DNA of 11,883 nt from Clostridia bacterium (GTDB lineage Bacteria; Bacillota; Clostridia; Oscillospirales; Acutalibacteraceae): positions 1 to 11,883 of the forward strand of contig CAAGGN010000004.1 in NCBI GenBank assembly GCA_900769375.1, given 5' to 3'. Below the pieces are notes generated by a model that was given only the letters and a program-made list of their open reading frames with translations, was not told the DNA's origin and searched no databases. The first letter of the stretch is position 1. Every line of letters begins with the position of its first letter. Shown piece after piece: positions 1 to 6,455 of this stretch. The position numbers and the translations under genes are program-made.

Positions 1-235
1 GATCTGTCGATGCAGTGGTAGCATTAAGATAACAAAGTTTTTTACCGCAGCTTGCGGCAATAATCTTGGCGACGGTAGTTTTGCCAACCCCCGAAGGACC
101 ATAGAAAATAAGATTCGGCAAATCGCCTGAATCGATAATTTTTCTCAAGATTTTGCCCTCGGACAAAAGATGCTTTTGCCCTGCTACCTCTTGTACCTTA
201 GTAGGTCTTAACCTATCCGCCAAAGGTGTTTTCAT
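1..235 (-). CDS. rarA: RarA/MgsA-type replication-associated AAA+ ATPase, N-terminal part (cut by window edge)
   Basis: Only the first 78 codons are present; the gene continues past the left edge. The translation begins MKTPLADRLRPTKVQEVAGQ and reaches a Walker A motif, GPSGVGKTT, at residues 46-54. The opening PLADRLRP...GQ.HLL followed by LPNLIFYGP is the typical N-terminus of RarA (MgsA, YcaJ), a clamp-loader-like AAA+ ATPase that acts at stalled replication forks. The ATG at 235 is preceded by a purine-rich GGCGG-type ribosome binding site, and a good promoter lies at 259-287. It diverges from the flippase gene. The ATPase core, Walker B and C-terminal oligomerisation domain lie outside the window, so a RuvB or clamp-loader relative is not formally excluded, although the N-terminal motif fits RarA best. 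Confidence 0.85.
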   Translation of the reverse strand, partial: MKTPLADRLRPTKVQEVAGQKHLLSEGKILRKIIDSGDLPNLIFYGPSGVGKTTVAKIIAASCGKKLCYLNATTASTD

Positions 236-258
236 AAAATCCACCGCCTTTCTTTATT

Positions 259-287
259 ATTTTACACTTTTTCTCTCCGGTTTTCAA
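259..287 (-). promoter_or_regulatory. Sigma-A-like promoter of the rarA-type gene
   Basis: Read on the minus strand, a -35 TTGAAA (287-282) and a -10 TAAAAT (264-259) are separated by exactly 17 bp, about 24 bp before the ATG at 235. This is a close match to the vegetative consensus. Activity is inferred. Confidence 0.6.
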
Positions 288-335
288 TATTCTAATTAAA
301 TTCCTCATATATTTAATTGAAAGACGGTGCTAATT

Positions 336-1853
336 ATGAAAAAAACCATATTTATTAAAAACGCCGCTATACTTACGGCGTCCTCGCTCCTTTTAAGATT
401 TATAGGAATTATATTTAAGGTTTGGTTAGCGGGAAAAATCGGCAGTGAAGGAATCGGACTTTATCAGCTTACCTTTTCGGTTTACGTCCTCGCCTCTACC
501 TTCGCCACAAGCGGAATATCTACCGCCGTAACCCGAATGGTTGCAAATGAAATCTCATTAGGCAGCCAAAAGGGTGTAAAGCGGATTTTGAAAAAAAGCA
601 TATTTTTAAGCTTAATTATCGCTTTTATAACCGTAGCCGTTTTATTTTTCGGCGCCGAGTTTATTGCGGGAACACTGCTTGGTGATATTAGGGCCACCGC
701 ATCCATAAAAATTCTTTCCTTTTCACTTCCCTTTATGGCGGTTTCCTCGGTAATTAAGGGGTACTTCTTTGCGCGAAGAAAGGCATCGCCGGGAGCGGTT
801 TCACAACTACTTGAGCAGGCGGTCAGAATTGGCGTTATTTTGGTTTACATAAAACTTTTTAAGGGTAGAGGTCTTGCTTTTACCTGCGCCGCCGTTTTGC
901 TTGGTGACACAGTGGCCGAGGGCTTTGCTCTTTTTGTTCTTTGGCTTATGTATATTAAGGATGCAAAGAGATTAGAAACTCTGGAACGCGCCCCCTACAA
1001 TACCGCCGTTACGAGAAATATCATCCGCATTGCTCTGCCTATAACCTCGGGCAGATATCTCAATTCTTTTCTTCGCACAGTAGAAAATATTTTGGTACCT
1101 AAAACCTTATCGCAGTTTGGCGGCTCCTCTTCAAAAGCCCTTTCACAGTTCGGTATGATAAAAGGTATGGCAATTCCCCTTCTATTTTTCCCTTCTACCC
1201 TTTTAAATGCTCTTTCAACACTTCTGATTACCGAAATGTCGGAAAGCATAGCCCTTGGCAGACGGGGACTCGTTAAATACGGCACCGCCCGAATTTTACA
1301 GCTAACAGGGCTTATTTCCTTTATTTTCTCAGCAATTTTCTTCGCGGGCGGCAGAGAGCTTGGACTTCTTTTTTATAAAGATAGCGACATTGGAATTCTA
1401 TTGCGGCTTTTGGCGCCATTGGTGCCTTTGATGTATCTCGATAGCATTTCAGACGGAATTTTAAAGGGACTTGACCAACAGAATTACACCTTTATAACCT
1501 CGGTGACCGACTCGTCAATACGGATAGTTTTGATTCTTTTAATTTTGAAAACAAAAGGACTTTTAGGTTTTATCGTAATCATGTATTTTTCAAATATTTA
1601 TACCTGCTTTCTCCATGTGGGGCACCTTATGAAGATAAGCGGAGCGCGGATAAAATTTATAAAGCAAATTTTTATGCCACTGGCTTTTTCTTTTGCCTCA
1701 ACCTTATTTATAGATACGGTTTTGCGACCACTCGGATTATCAAATTTAGTTTACATAATACTTTTAACCGTAATTAGCGGATTTGCATATTTTTTATATC
1801 TCTTTTTAACCAAAACGGTGACGGTGGACGATATAAAGGATGTGGTGAAATAA
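336..1853 (+). CDS. SpoVB-like flippase of the MOP/MATE exporter superfamily (polysaccharide or lipid-linked precursor)
   Basis: A 505-residue integral membrane protein with about 12-14 hydrophobic segments spread over its whole length and few charged loops, the expected size for the SpoVB/MurJ/Wzx branch of the MOP superfamily. The N-terminus, with LLRFIGIIFKVWLAGKIG then GLYQLTFSVY and TSGISTAVTRMVA, is typical of stage V sporulation protein B and polysaccharide biosynthesis proteins. These flip undecaprenyl-linked or similar glycan precursors across the cytoplasmic membrane. The frame also opens at a GTG at 327, but the ATG at 336 sits at a better distance from AAAGACGG and begins MKKT with a positively charged N-terminus, so it is preferred. 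The gene is divergent from rarA and convergent with the CofE-like gene. Whether it serves sporulation cortex, general wall or exopolysaccharide synthesis cannot be told from sequence; MurJ-type lipid II flipping is an alternative. Confidence 0.85.
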   Translation: MKKTIFIKNAAILTASSLLLRFIGIIFKVWLAGKIGSEGIGLYQLTFSVYVLASTFATSGISTAVTRMVANEISLGSQKGVKRILKKSIFLSLIIAFITVAVLFFGAEFIAGTLLGDIRATASIKILSFSLPFMAVSSVIKGYFFARRKASPGAVSQLLEQAVRIGVILVYIKLFKGRGLAFTCAAVLLGDTVAEGFALFVLWLMYIKDAKRLETLERAPYNTAVTRNIIRIALPITSGRYLNSFLRTVENILVPKTLSQFGGSSSKALSQFGMIKGMAIPLLFFPSTLLNALSTLLITEMSESIALGRRGLVKYGTARILQLTGLISFIFSAIFFAGGRELGLLFYKDSDIGILLRLLAPLVPLMYLDSISDGILKGLDQQNYTFITSVTDSSIRIVLILLILKTKGLLGFIVIMYFSNIYTCFLHVGHLMKISGARIKFIKQIFMPLAFSFASTLFIDTVLRPLGLSNLVYIILLTVISGFAYFLYLFLTKTVTVDDIKDVVK

Positions 1854-1862
1854 ACAGGCGGA

Positions 1863-1993
1863 TGTAGGGGAGGGGCGCGGGTGTCCGGTGGACACCTCTG
1901 CGTAGCAGAAGCGCCGACCGAAGCGAAAGCCGAGAATTTCCCCTCCCGTTCGGTTTTACAGAAATTTGCGGGAGGGGGAACCCCTCCCCTACA
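1863..1993. repeat. MITE-like structured intergenic repeat with 13-bp terminal inverted repeats
   Basis: The ends are a perfect inverted repeat: tgtaggggagggg (1863-1875) and cccctcccctaca (1981-1993). Inside lie further pairings: GGTGTCC/GGACACC (1880-1886 with 1890-1896, 3-nt loop), TCTGC/GCAGA (1897-1901 with 1905-1909), ACCGAA/TTCGGT (1917-1922 with 1949-1954), and TTCCCCTCCCG (1938-1948) with its near complement at 1969-1980. The right end can also fold locally, GGAGGGG-gaa-CCCCTCC (1971-1987). The stretch is far richer in G+C than the other intergenic DNA here. It has no plausible gene and no clear target-site duplication. A non-autonomous mobile element or dispersed structured repeat is the best reading; copy number in the genome is unknown. 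Confidence 0.6.
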
Positions 1994-2024
1994 ATATACC
2001 AATATATATTTTGCAAAATCAAAA

Positions 2025-2046
2025 GGGACGATGTGGGCATCGTCCC
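2025..2046. repeat. Short perfect hairpin, possibly a second dispersed repeat
   Basis: GGGACGATG (2025-2033) and CATCGTCCC (2038-2046) form a perfect 9-bp stem around the loop TGGG. It is followed by CTAC, so its right end reads CCCCTAC like the right end of the larger repeat upstream. There is no T-tract, so it is not an intrinsic terminator. It may be a separate small repeat or a remnant of the same kind of element. Confidence 0.45.
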
Positions 2047-2052
2047 CTACGA

Positions 2053-2082
2053 AAAAGCCACCCTTTTTTAAGGGTGGCTTTT
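2053..2082 (-). terminator. Intrinsic terminator, probably bidirectional
   Basis: AAAAGCCACCCTT (2053-2065) pairs with AAGGGTGGCTTTT (2070-2082), a 13-bp stem with loop TTTT. On the minus strand it ends in a run of five T directly after the CofE-like stop codon, so it mainly terminates that gene. On the plus strand it also ends in TTTT and may stop read-through from the flippase gene. Confidence 0.85.
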
Positions 2083-2091
2083 GTGATTTTA

Positions 2092-3282
2092 TTAGTTTGT
2101 ATAGTTATCAAAATAACCTTGAACAAGAATAACGGGGGTGCCTTTATCACCTGAGCCGCTTGTCAAGTCGCAAAGGGAGCCGATAAGGTCGGTAAGACGG
2201 CGGGGAGTTGTACCTTGAGCCGCCATATTTCCAACTAAATTTCCGCCCTTTTCCTTGATGCTTGCGGAAATCGCTTCCTTAAGCTCATCGCCGCTTAAAT
2301 GCTTAAAGTCATTATCGGCGAGATACTTAAGTTTAAGCTCGTTAGGTGTTCCAACAAGTCCGTCGGTAAAGGCGGGGGATACAACGGGGTCTGCAAGCTC
2401 CCAAATTTTTCCTACAGGATCCTTAAATGCGCCGTCGCCGTAAACCATAACCTCAATTTTCTTGCCGGTCTTTTCGAGCATTTTCTTTTGAATATCGTAA
2501 ACTAAATCCTCGCAAGCTCTGGGGAAGAGTTTAATTGTATCCTCAGTGGATTTATTAGAGCCCAAGAGGCCGTACTGCTCGTTGCAGCCGCTTCCGTCAA
2601 CGGAAGAAGTTAAAATATCGTCAAGTCCGCAAACTATTTTTGCGCCTGCTTCCTTTAAAAGACGCTTGGTGCGTTCTCTGGTATGGATATCGCAGGTAAG
2701 AACCTTATCGGTATAATCAAGAATTGCCTTGGGGTGATTAGCAAAGATAATCTCAACCTCGCAGCCCATCTCTTTTATAAGGTTTTCATAATATTCAACA
2801 TAGTCAACTCCGGTAAACTGGAGTTTCTGAACGCCGAAAACCTCACGGTAACGCTCTAAAGATAAAACGTCCTTATAAGGATTGATTCCTGCGGCGTCGA
2901 TTAAATCATAGGTTGCAAGGGAGTTACCAACCTCATCGGAGGGGTAGCTTAACATAAGAACGATTTTCTTTGCGCCCTTTGCTATACCCTTAAGACAAAT
3001 TGCAAAGCGGTTTCTGGAAAGGATGGGGAATATAACTCCAATTGTTTCTCCGCCAAGCTTATTTTTAACGTCCTCGGCAATAGCATCAATACTTGCATAA
3101 TTGCCTTGAACACGGGCTACAACCGATTCAGTAATTGCAACTACGTCCTTATCTGCAATTTTAAAGCCCTCGCTATCGGCGGCGGATAAAACGCTATCTA
3201 CCACCATTTCCGCAAGATTATCACCTTCACGGAAAATAGGACATCTTATGCCTCTTGACGTAGTACCTACTCTTCTTTCCAT
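2092..3282 (-). CDS. Long-form CofE-family protein (coenzyme F420-0:L-glutamate ligase-like), role unknown
   Basis: A 396-residue soluble protein. The N-terminal part (GIRCPIFREGDNL, then KDVVAITESVVARVQGNY, about residues 11-60) resembles the opening of F420-0:gamma-glutamyl ligases. The middle and C-terminal blocks (VFPILSRNRF-type segment, YDLIDAAGINPY, TCDIHTRERTKRLL, YGLLGSNKSTED, VYGDGAFKDPVGKIWELADP and RRLTDLIGSLCDLTSGSGDKGTP) belong, from memory, to the longer variant commonly annotated as F420-0:glutamate ligase in Clostridia. True CofE adds glutamates to coenzyme F420-0 using GTP. Most Clostridia are not known to make F420, so the substrate here is probably different, perhaps another amide ligation onto a small molecule. 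The ATG at 3282 has AGAGGT about 8 bases upstream. It appears monocistronic, with its own promoter and terminator. Family assignment is fairly secure; the reaction is not. Confidence 0.75.
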   Translation of the reverse strand: MERRVGTTSRGIRCPIFREGDNLAEMVVDSVLSAADSEGFKIADKDVVAITESVVARVQGNYASIDAIAEDVKNKLGGETIGVIFPILSRNRFAICLKGIAKGAKKIVLMLSYPSDEVGNSLATYDLIDAAGINPYKDVLSLERYREVFGVQKLQFTGVDYVEYYENLIKEMGCEVEIIFANHPKAILDYTDKVLTCDIHTRERTKRLLKEAGAKIVCGLDDILTSSVDGSGCNEQYGLLGSNKSTEDTIKLFPRACEDLVYDIQKKMLEKTGKKIEVMVYGDGAFKDPVGKIWELADPVVSPAFTDGLVGTPNELKLKYLADNDFKHLSGDELKEAISASIKEKGGNLVGNMAAQGTTPRRLTDLIGSLCDLTSGSGDKGTPVILVQGYFDNYTN

Positions 3283-3329
3283 AAACTAAAACCTCTTTCT
3301 GAAGTTAGATTAAAAAATCAACAACAGTT

Positions 3330-3358
3330 ATTATACAATAAAACTTTTTAATACACAA
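3330..3358 (-). promoter_or_regulatory. Sigma-A-like promoter of the CofE-like gene
   Basis: On the minus strand, -35 TTGTGT (3358-3353) and a perfect -10 TATAAT (3335-3330) are spaced by 17 bp, about 48 bp before the start codon. The -10 is strong; the -35 matches at TTG only. Confidence 0.55.
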
Positions 3359-3397
3359 TATTTTTTTATAATATTTTTTGATTTTTTACAAAAAGAA

Positions 3398-3421
3398 AGA
3401 TGACAGATTTCTCTGCCATCT
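3398..3421 (-). terminator. Intrinsic terminator of the EF-G-like gene
   Basis: On the minus strand AGATGGCAGA (3421-3412) pairs with TCTGTCATCT (3407-3398), 10 bp with one G-T wobble and a GAAA tetraloop. The stem is followed by a T-rich stretch (TTCTTTTT) and lies about 30 bp after the stop codon at 3450. Confidence 0.75.
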
Positions 3422-3449
3422 CTCTTTTTTTATATGAGGTTTTTAAAAC

Positions 3450-5459
3450 TTATTCTTTGTTTGCTTCCTCAATAATTTTTTGAGCGATATTTGCGGGAAC
3501 GTCCTCATATCTCTCAAAGGCGAGGGTAAAGGTTGCGGTGCCCTGTGTTATAGAGCGCATTGCGGTTGAGAAATCGGACATTTCTCCCATTGGTACCTCT
3601 CCAATAACCTCCTGCATCTTGTTAGCCGCAGGATTCATACCTATAATTCTTCCGCGACGCTTATTTATATCGCCGATAACGTCACCCAGCATATCATCGG
3701 GAACTAAAACCTTAAGTGTTCCGATGGGCTCCATCAAAACGGGATTGGCCTTACTGATGCCTTCCTTGAAAGCGATGGAAGCGGCGGTCTTAAATGCCAT
3801 TTCAGAAGAGTCAACGGGGTGGTAAGAGCCGTCAACCAAGGTGGCCTTAATTCCAACCATTGGGTAACCTGCCAAAACGCCCTTAGCCGTACTATCCTTA
3901 AGTCCCTTTTCAACGGCAGGGAAGAAGTTCTTGGGTACGGCGCCGCCGAATACCTTTTCTTCGAAGATAAGTTCTTCGCTGTCGCAGGGCTCAAACTCAA
4001 TCCAAACGTCACCGAACTGGCCGTGTCCTCCCGACTGCTTTTTATGCTTACCTTGCGCCTTAACTGCTTTTCTGATGGTTTCTCTATATGCAATCTTGGG
4101 CTTTTTAAGCTCAACATCGGTACCGAATTTAGATTTCAATCGGGAAATGATAACGTCAATATGCTGTTCTCCGAGAGCCCATAAAATCTGTTCCTTTGTT
4201 TCCTTATCGGGCTTAAGAATAATGGTTGGGTCTTCTTCGGTAAGACGGTTAAGACCTGACGTAATCTTTTCCTCGTCACCCTTGTTTTTGGGATAAACTG
4301 CAACGGACAGATTGGGGGCGGGGAAGTTGATTTCTTCACCTTTAACGTTGCCCGAAACTGAAAGGGTGTCACCCGTAAGGGCACTTCCGAGTTTAGAAAC
4401 AGAGCCGATATCACCGGCCTTGATTTCGGTAGCATCCTCCTGCTTTCCGCCTTTGACCCACATAATCTTAGAAAGACGTTCTTCTTCACCGTTTCTTGCA
4501 TTTTTAAGACGAATATCGGGGGTAATTTTACCCGAAATAACCTTAAAGTAGGAAAGTTTGCCAACAAATGGGTCGGCAATGGTCTTAAATATCTGCAAAG
4601 CGTTTTCGCCATCCTCTTTATAGCCCTTATCGGCGGCGGAAGGCATAATTTCGCAAATACTGTCGGCAAATAAGCTTACAGCGTCACCGTTTTGCTGAAC
4701 ACCGCAGTAAACGGGACAGATATCACCGGATAAAACGCCCTTCTTAAGACCGCCTACGAGTTCATCGTGAGTAAATTCTTCGCCGCCGAAGTATTTTTCC
4801 ATAAGTTCCTCATCGGCGGAAGCAACGGCCTCTAAAAGCATATCTCTCATCTGGTCGATTTCGGTGCTTACGGGCATTCTGAATTCCTTAGCGGCGATAC
4901 CGTCGAAGGCATAGGCCTTGTTTTCAATAAGATTTACATAGCATTTAACTGCTTCATCCTCTATGTAGGGCACGATAACGGGGCAAACAACTGCGCCGTA
5001 ATTAGCAACCAGAGCCGAAATTACTCTGTAAAAATGAGCGTGAGAGGAATCAAGTTTACCAACGAAGAAGGCAACTGCCTTTCTTTCGGCCTTCGCCTTA
5101 TCGTAGGCCTGCTTTGCGCCAACGGTAAGACCCGACTTACCCGAAATGGTAATTACCGCGCTATCTGCGGCGGCAAGGGCCTCGCAAACACCGCCTGCAA
5201 AGTCAAACTGACCCGGGGCGTCGATAAGATTTATCTTATAATCGTTAAGTTCTAATGCAAACATTGAGGTCGAAACCGAGGTGCCTCTCTTTTTCTCCTC
5301 AGGGTCAAAGTCCAAAAGGGCGGTGCCATCCTGAGTTTTGCCTATTCTATCGGCTGCCTTTCCGTAAAATAACACTGCGTCTGCAAGGGTAGTTTTACCT
5401 GAGCCGCCGTGGCCTAAAAATGCAATGTTTTTAATTTTTTCTGCAGGGTAATTTTTCAA
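3450..5459 (-). CDS. Divergent elongation factor G paralogue (EF-G2-like translational GTPase)
   Basis: A 669-residue protein with full EF-G architecture. It has a GTPase domain with P-loop GHGGSGKT (16-23), a switch I block RGTSV (58-62) and a switch II block DAPGQ (80-84). A domain II segment follows. Domain IV opens at PKIAYRETIRK with SGGHGQFGDVWIEFEP, and domain V holds GEVPMGEMSDFSTAMRSITQG. It is slightly shorter than housekeeping EF-G (about 690-700). The switch II His of the usual DTPGH is Gln, and the NKxD guanine-recognition motif is GKLD (134-137). A housekeeping fusA would normally sit near rpsL/rpsG, so this is a second, specialised copy; its role (ribosome recycling, stress or resting-state translation) is unknown. 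Start choice: the frame opens at an ATG at 5480, but that codon overlaps the ribosome binding site AAGGAG (5474-5469). The TTG at 5459 is 9 nt downstream and gives the expected N-terminus (MKNYPAEKIKNIAFLGHGG). A promoter lies upstream. Confidence 0.85.
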   Translation of the reverse strand: MKNYPAEKIKNIAFLGHGGSGKTTLADAVLFYGKAADRIGKTQDGTALLDFDPEEKKRGTSVSTSMFALELNDYKINLIDAPGQFDFAGGVCEALAAADSAVITISGKSGLTVGAKQAYDKAKAERKAVAFFVGKLDSSHAHFYRVISALVANYGAVVCPVIVPYIEDEAVKCYVNLIENKAYAFDGIAAKEFRMPVSTEIDQMRDMLLEAVASADEELMEKYFGGEEFTHDELVGGLKKGVLSGDICPVYCGVQQNGDAVSLFADSICEIMPSAADKGYKEDGENALQIFKTIADPFVGKLSYFKVISGKITPDIRLKNARNGEEERLSKIMWVKGGKQEDATEIKAGDIGSVSKLGSALTGDTLSVSGNVKGEEINFPAPNLSVAVYPKNKGDEEKITSGLNRLTEEDPTIILKPDKETKEQILWALGEQHIDVIISRLKSKFGTDVELKKPKIAYRETIRKAVKAQGKHKKQSGGHGQFGDVWIEFEPCDSEELIFEEKVFGGAVPKNFFPAVEKGLKDSTAKGVLAGYPMVGIKATLVDGSYHPVDSSEMAFKTAASIAFKEGISKANPVLMEPIGTLKVLVPDDMLGDVIGDINKRRGRIIGMNPAANKMQEVIGEVPMGEMSDFSTAMRSITQGTATFTLAFERYEDVPANIAQKIIEEANKE

Positions 5460-5519
5460 GATGATACACTCCTTAAACATATATATGACACTTTATTTGG
5501 TAAAAGTGGTTACTTATAG

Positions 5520-5548
5520 AGTATAACATAGTTTTTTAGTAATTACAA
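5520..5548 (-). promoter_or_regulatory. Sigma-A-like promoter of the EF-G-like gene
   Basis: On the minus strand -35 TTGTAA (5548-5543), a 17-bp spacer and -10 TATACT (5525-5520) lie about 60 bp upstream of the TTG start. The match to the vegetative consensus is good; use is inferred. Confidence 0.55.
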
Positions 5549-5768
5549 CTAATTTTTTATAAAAGTGTTTAATTTATTTGGATATAAGTTCTAAAATAAC
5601 GCCTTTTGTCAAAGATAGACAAAATTCCAAAAAAAATAATATGTATATTAACTATACAAGTTTTAAAATAGTAACAAATCTGACACCTAATTGTAACTAA
5701 TTTGTTCCTCGTTTTTTTACCCTCGACGAGTATAATAATATTAGAGACTCAAGAAAGGAGAGCAGCTT
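5549..5768 (+). promoter_or_regulatory. AT-rich region with promoter and candidate operator of the exported-protein gene
   Basis: This is the larger part of a roughly 310-base gene-free stretch between two divergent genes. A perfect -10 TATAAT is at 5731-5736, overlapped on its left by the small palindrome CTCGACGAG (5722-5730). No good -35 is found at 16-18 bp, which suggests an activator or an alternative sigma factor. Upstream, GTAACAAAT (5671-5679) and GTAACTAAT (5693-5701) form an 8-of-9 direct repeat with a 22-bp period. AACAAAT (5673-5679) and ATTTGTT (5700-5706) also form an inverted repeat. The ribosome binding site AAAGGAGA precedes the ATG at 5769. One weak DnaA-box-like string, TTTGGATAT, occurs at 5577-5585. 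Confidence 0.4.
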
Positions 5769-6356
5769 ATGAAAAAGAAAATTCTGGCAGCGTTTTTAGT
5801 TATTTGCGTATGCCTTTCTTGTATTTTGCTTTCCTCTCCTTATAGCGCAAATCCTGTTGCTGCGGCGGATAGCGCGGAAGATGTTTCAAAAGGCGTTTTA
5901 AAGGCGCGTTTTCTTAATATGCTTAACCATAATTTTGTTTACGGTGAAAGCTTCTATGATATGGAAGCCATGGTTAATGATTCAATGCCCGCTCTTTTGC
6001 ATTTAAGAGATGCAGAAGACGAGGATTTTATCAAGGAAGATTACGTTAAAGAATATATTTTGAATATGTTCGGCACCGAGCTTGGCGAGATAGATGGACT
6101 TAACTCCGATTTTCCTCAAAAAGAGGGCTACGTTTTTATCCTTCCTCGCGGCTTTACGGTTTATAACCATCAAATTCTGCAAATGACCGAAAATGAAGAT
6201 AATTCCTTCTCTGTTATTTCATCCGTTAATGTTAATCCCCATGATAATGCAGAGGAAAATTTAATCTGCGAAACCTTGTTTGTGAAGAATTATAAATCCT
6301 CTTTCGGTTATACAATTATGTATTCAAAAATTACCGAAAACGTTGCTGCGGTTTAA
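5769..6356 (+). CDS. Small exported protein of unknown function next to dnaA
   Basis: A 195-residue protein I do not recognise. Residues 1-33 form a classical Sec signal: KKK at positions 2-4, a hydrophobic core from about 5 to 23, and an Ala-rich cleavage region (VAAAD, 30-34). A cysteine at 18 follows VCLS but sits inside the hydrophobic core, so a lipoprotein reading is weak. The mature part is acidic and soluble-looking, with no further membrane segment. It contains a Met/Asp-rich stretch (FYDMEAMVNDSMPALL), an acidic DAEDED segment and a C-terminal half rich in beta-type segments (GYVFILPRGFTVYN and SFGYTIMYSKI). The ATG follows a strong AAAGGAGA site. The gene has its own promoter and terminator, so it is probably monocistronic despite lying just upstream of dnaA. 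No enzymatic motif is visible. Confidence 0.8.
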   Translation: MKKKILAAFLVICVCLSCILLSSPYSANPVAAADSAEDVSKGVLKARFLNMLNHNFVYGESFYDMEAMVNDSMPALLHLRDAEDEDFIKEDYVKEYILNMFGTELGEIDGLNSDFPQKEGYVFILPRGFTVYNHQILQMTENEDNSFSVISSVNVNPHDNAEENLICETLFVKNYKSSFGYTIMYSKITENVAAV

Positions 6357-6373
6357 CATTAAATTTTATATTG

Positions 6374-6398
6374 AAGCGGAAGATTTATTCTTCCGCTT
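6374..6398 (+). terminator. Intrinsic terminator of the exported-protein gene
   Basis: AAGCGGAAGA (6374-6383) pairs with TCTTCCGCTT (6389-6398), a 10-bp stem with loop TTTAT, followed by TTTTATTTT. It lies 17 bp after the stop codon and insulates dnaA from the upstream gene. Confidence 0.85.
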
Positions 6399-6426
6399 TT
6401 TATTTTGCTTTTTACGCATTTTTTAG

Positions 6427-6455
6427 TTGAAAATGTGGATAACTTATGCTATACT
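6427..6455 (+). promoter_or_regulatory. dnaA promoter with a consensus DnaA box in its spacer
   Basis: -35 TTGAAA (6427-6432) and -10 TATACT (6450-6455) are separated by exactly 17 bp, and the -10 is extended by TG at 6447-6448. The spacer contains TGTGGATAA (6434-6442), the exact reverse complement of the DnaA-box consensus TTATCCACA. DnaA binding here would cover the promoter, the known arrangement for DnaA autorepression in many bacteria. The box also marks the upstream half of a bipartite oriC. AT-rich DNA (6460-6500) follows up to the ribosome binding site. Confidence 0.8.

Noticed and set aside
1867..1880. Possible G-quadruplex in the left end of the repeat
   Set aside because: Only three runs of three or more G are close together (GGGG, GGGG, GGG); a fourth run at suitable distance is missing.
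1881..2154. Two overlapping plus-strand open frames (83 and 62 codons) and two antisense ones across the repeat region
   Set aside because: They run through the inverted repeats and the terminator, lack a ribosome binding site, and their low-complexity Pro/Gly/Ser content follows from the repeat sequence.
3734..4669. Long alternative frames (127 and 177 codons) on the minus strand within the EF-G-like gene, and plus-strand shadows
   Set aside because: They are out-of-frame shadows of the EF-G-like gene with Ser/Pro/Arg-rich, family-free translations.
5769..5825. Lipoprotein signal (VCLSC, Cys18) in the exported protein
   Set aside because: The cysteine is followed by more hydrophobic residues and the -3 position is Cys rather than Leu. 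An Ala-rich signal peptidase I site at about 31-33 fits better.
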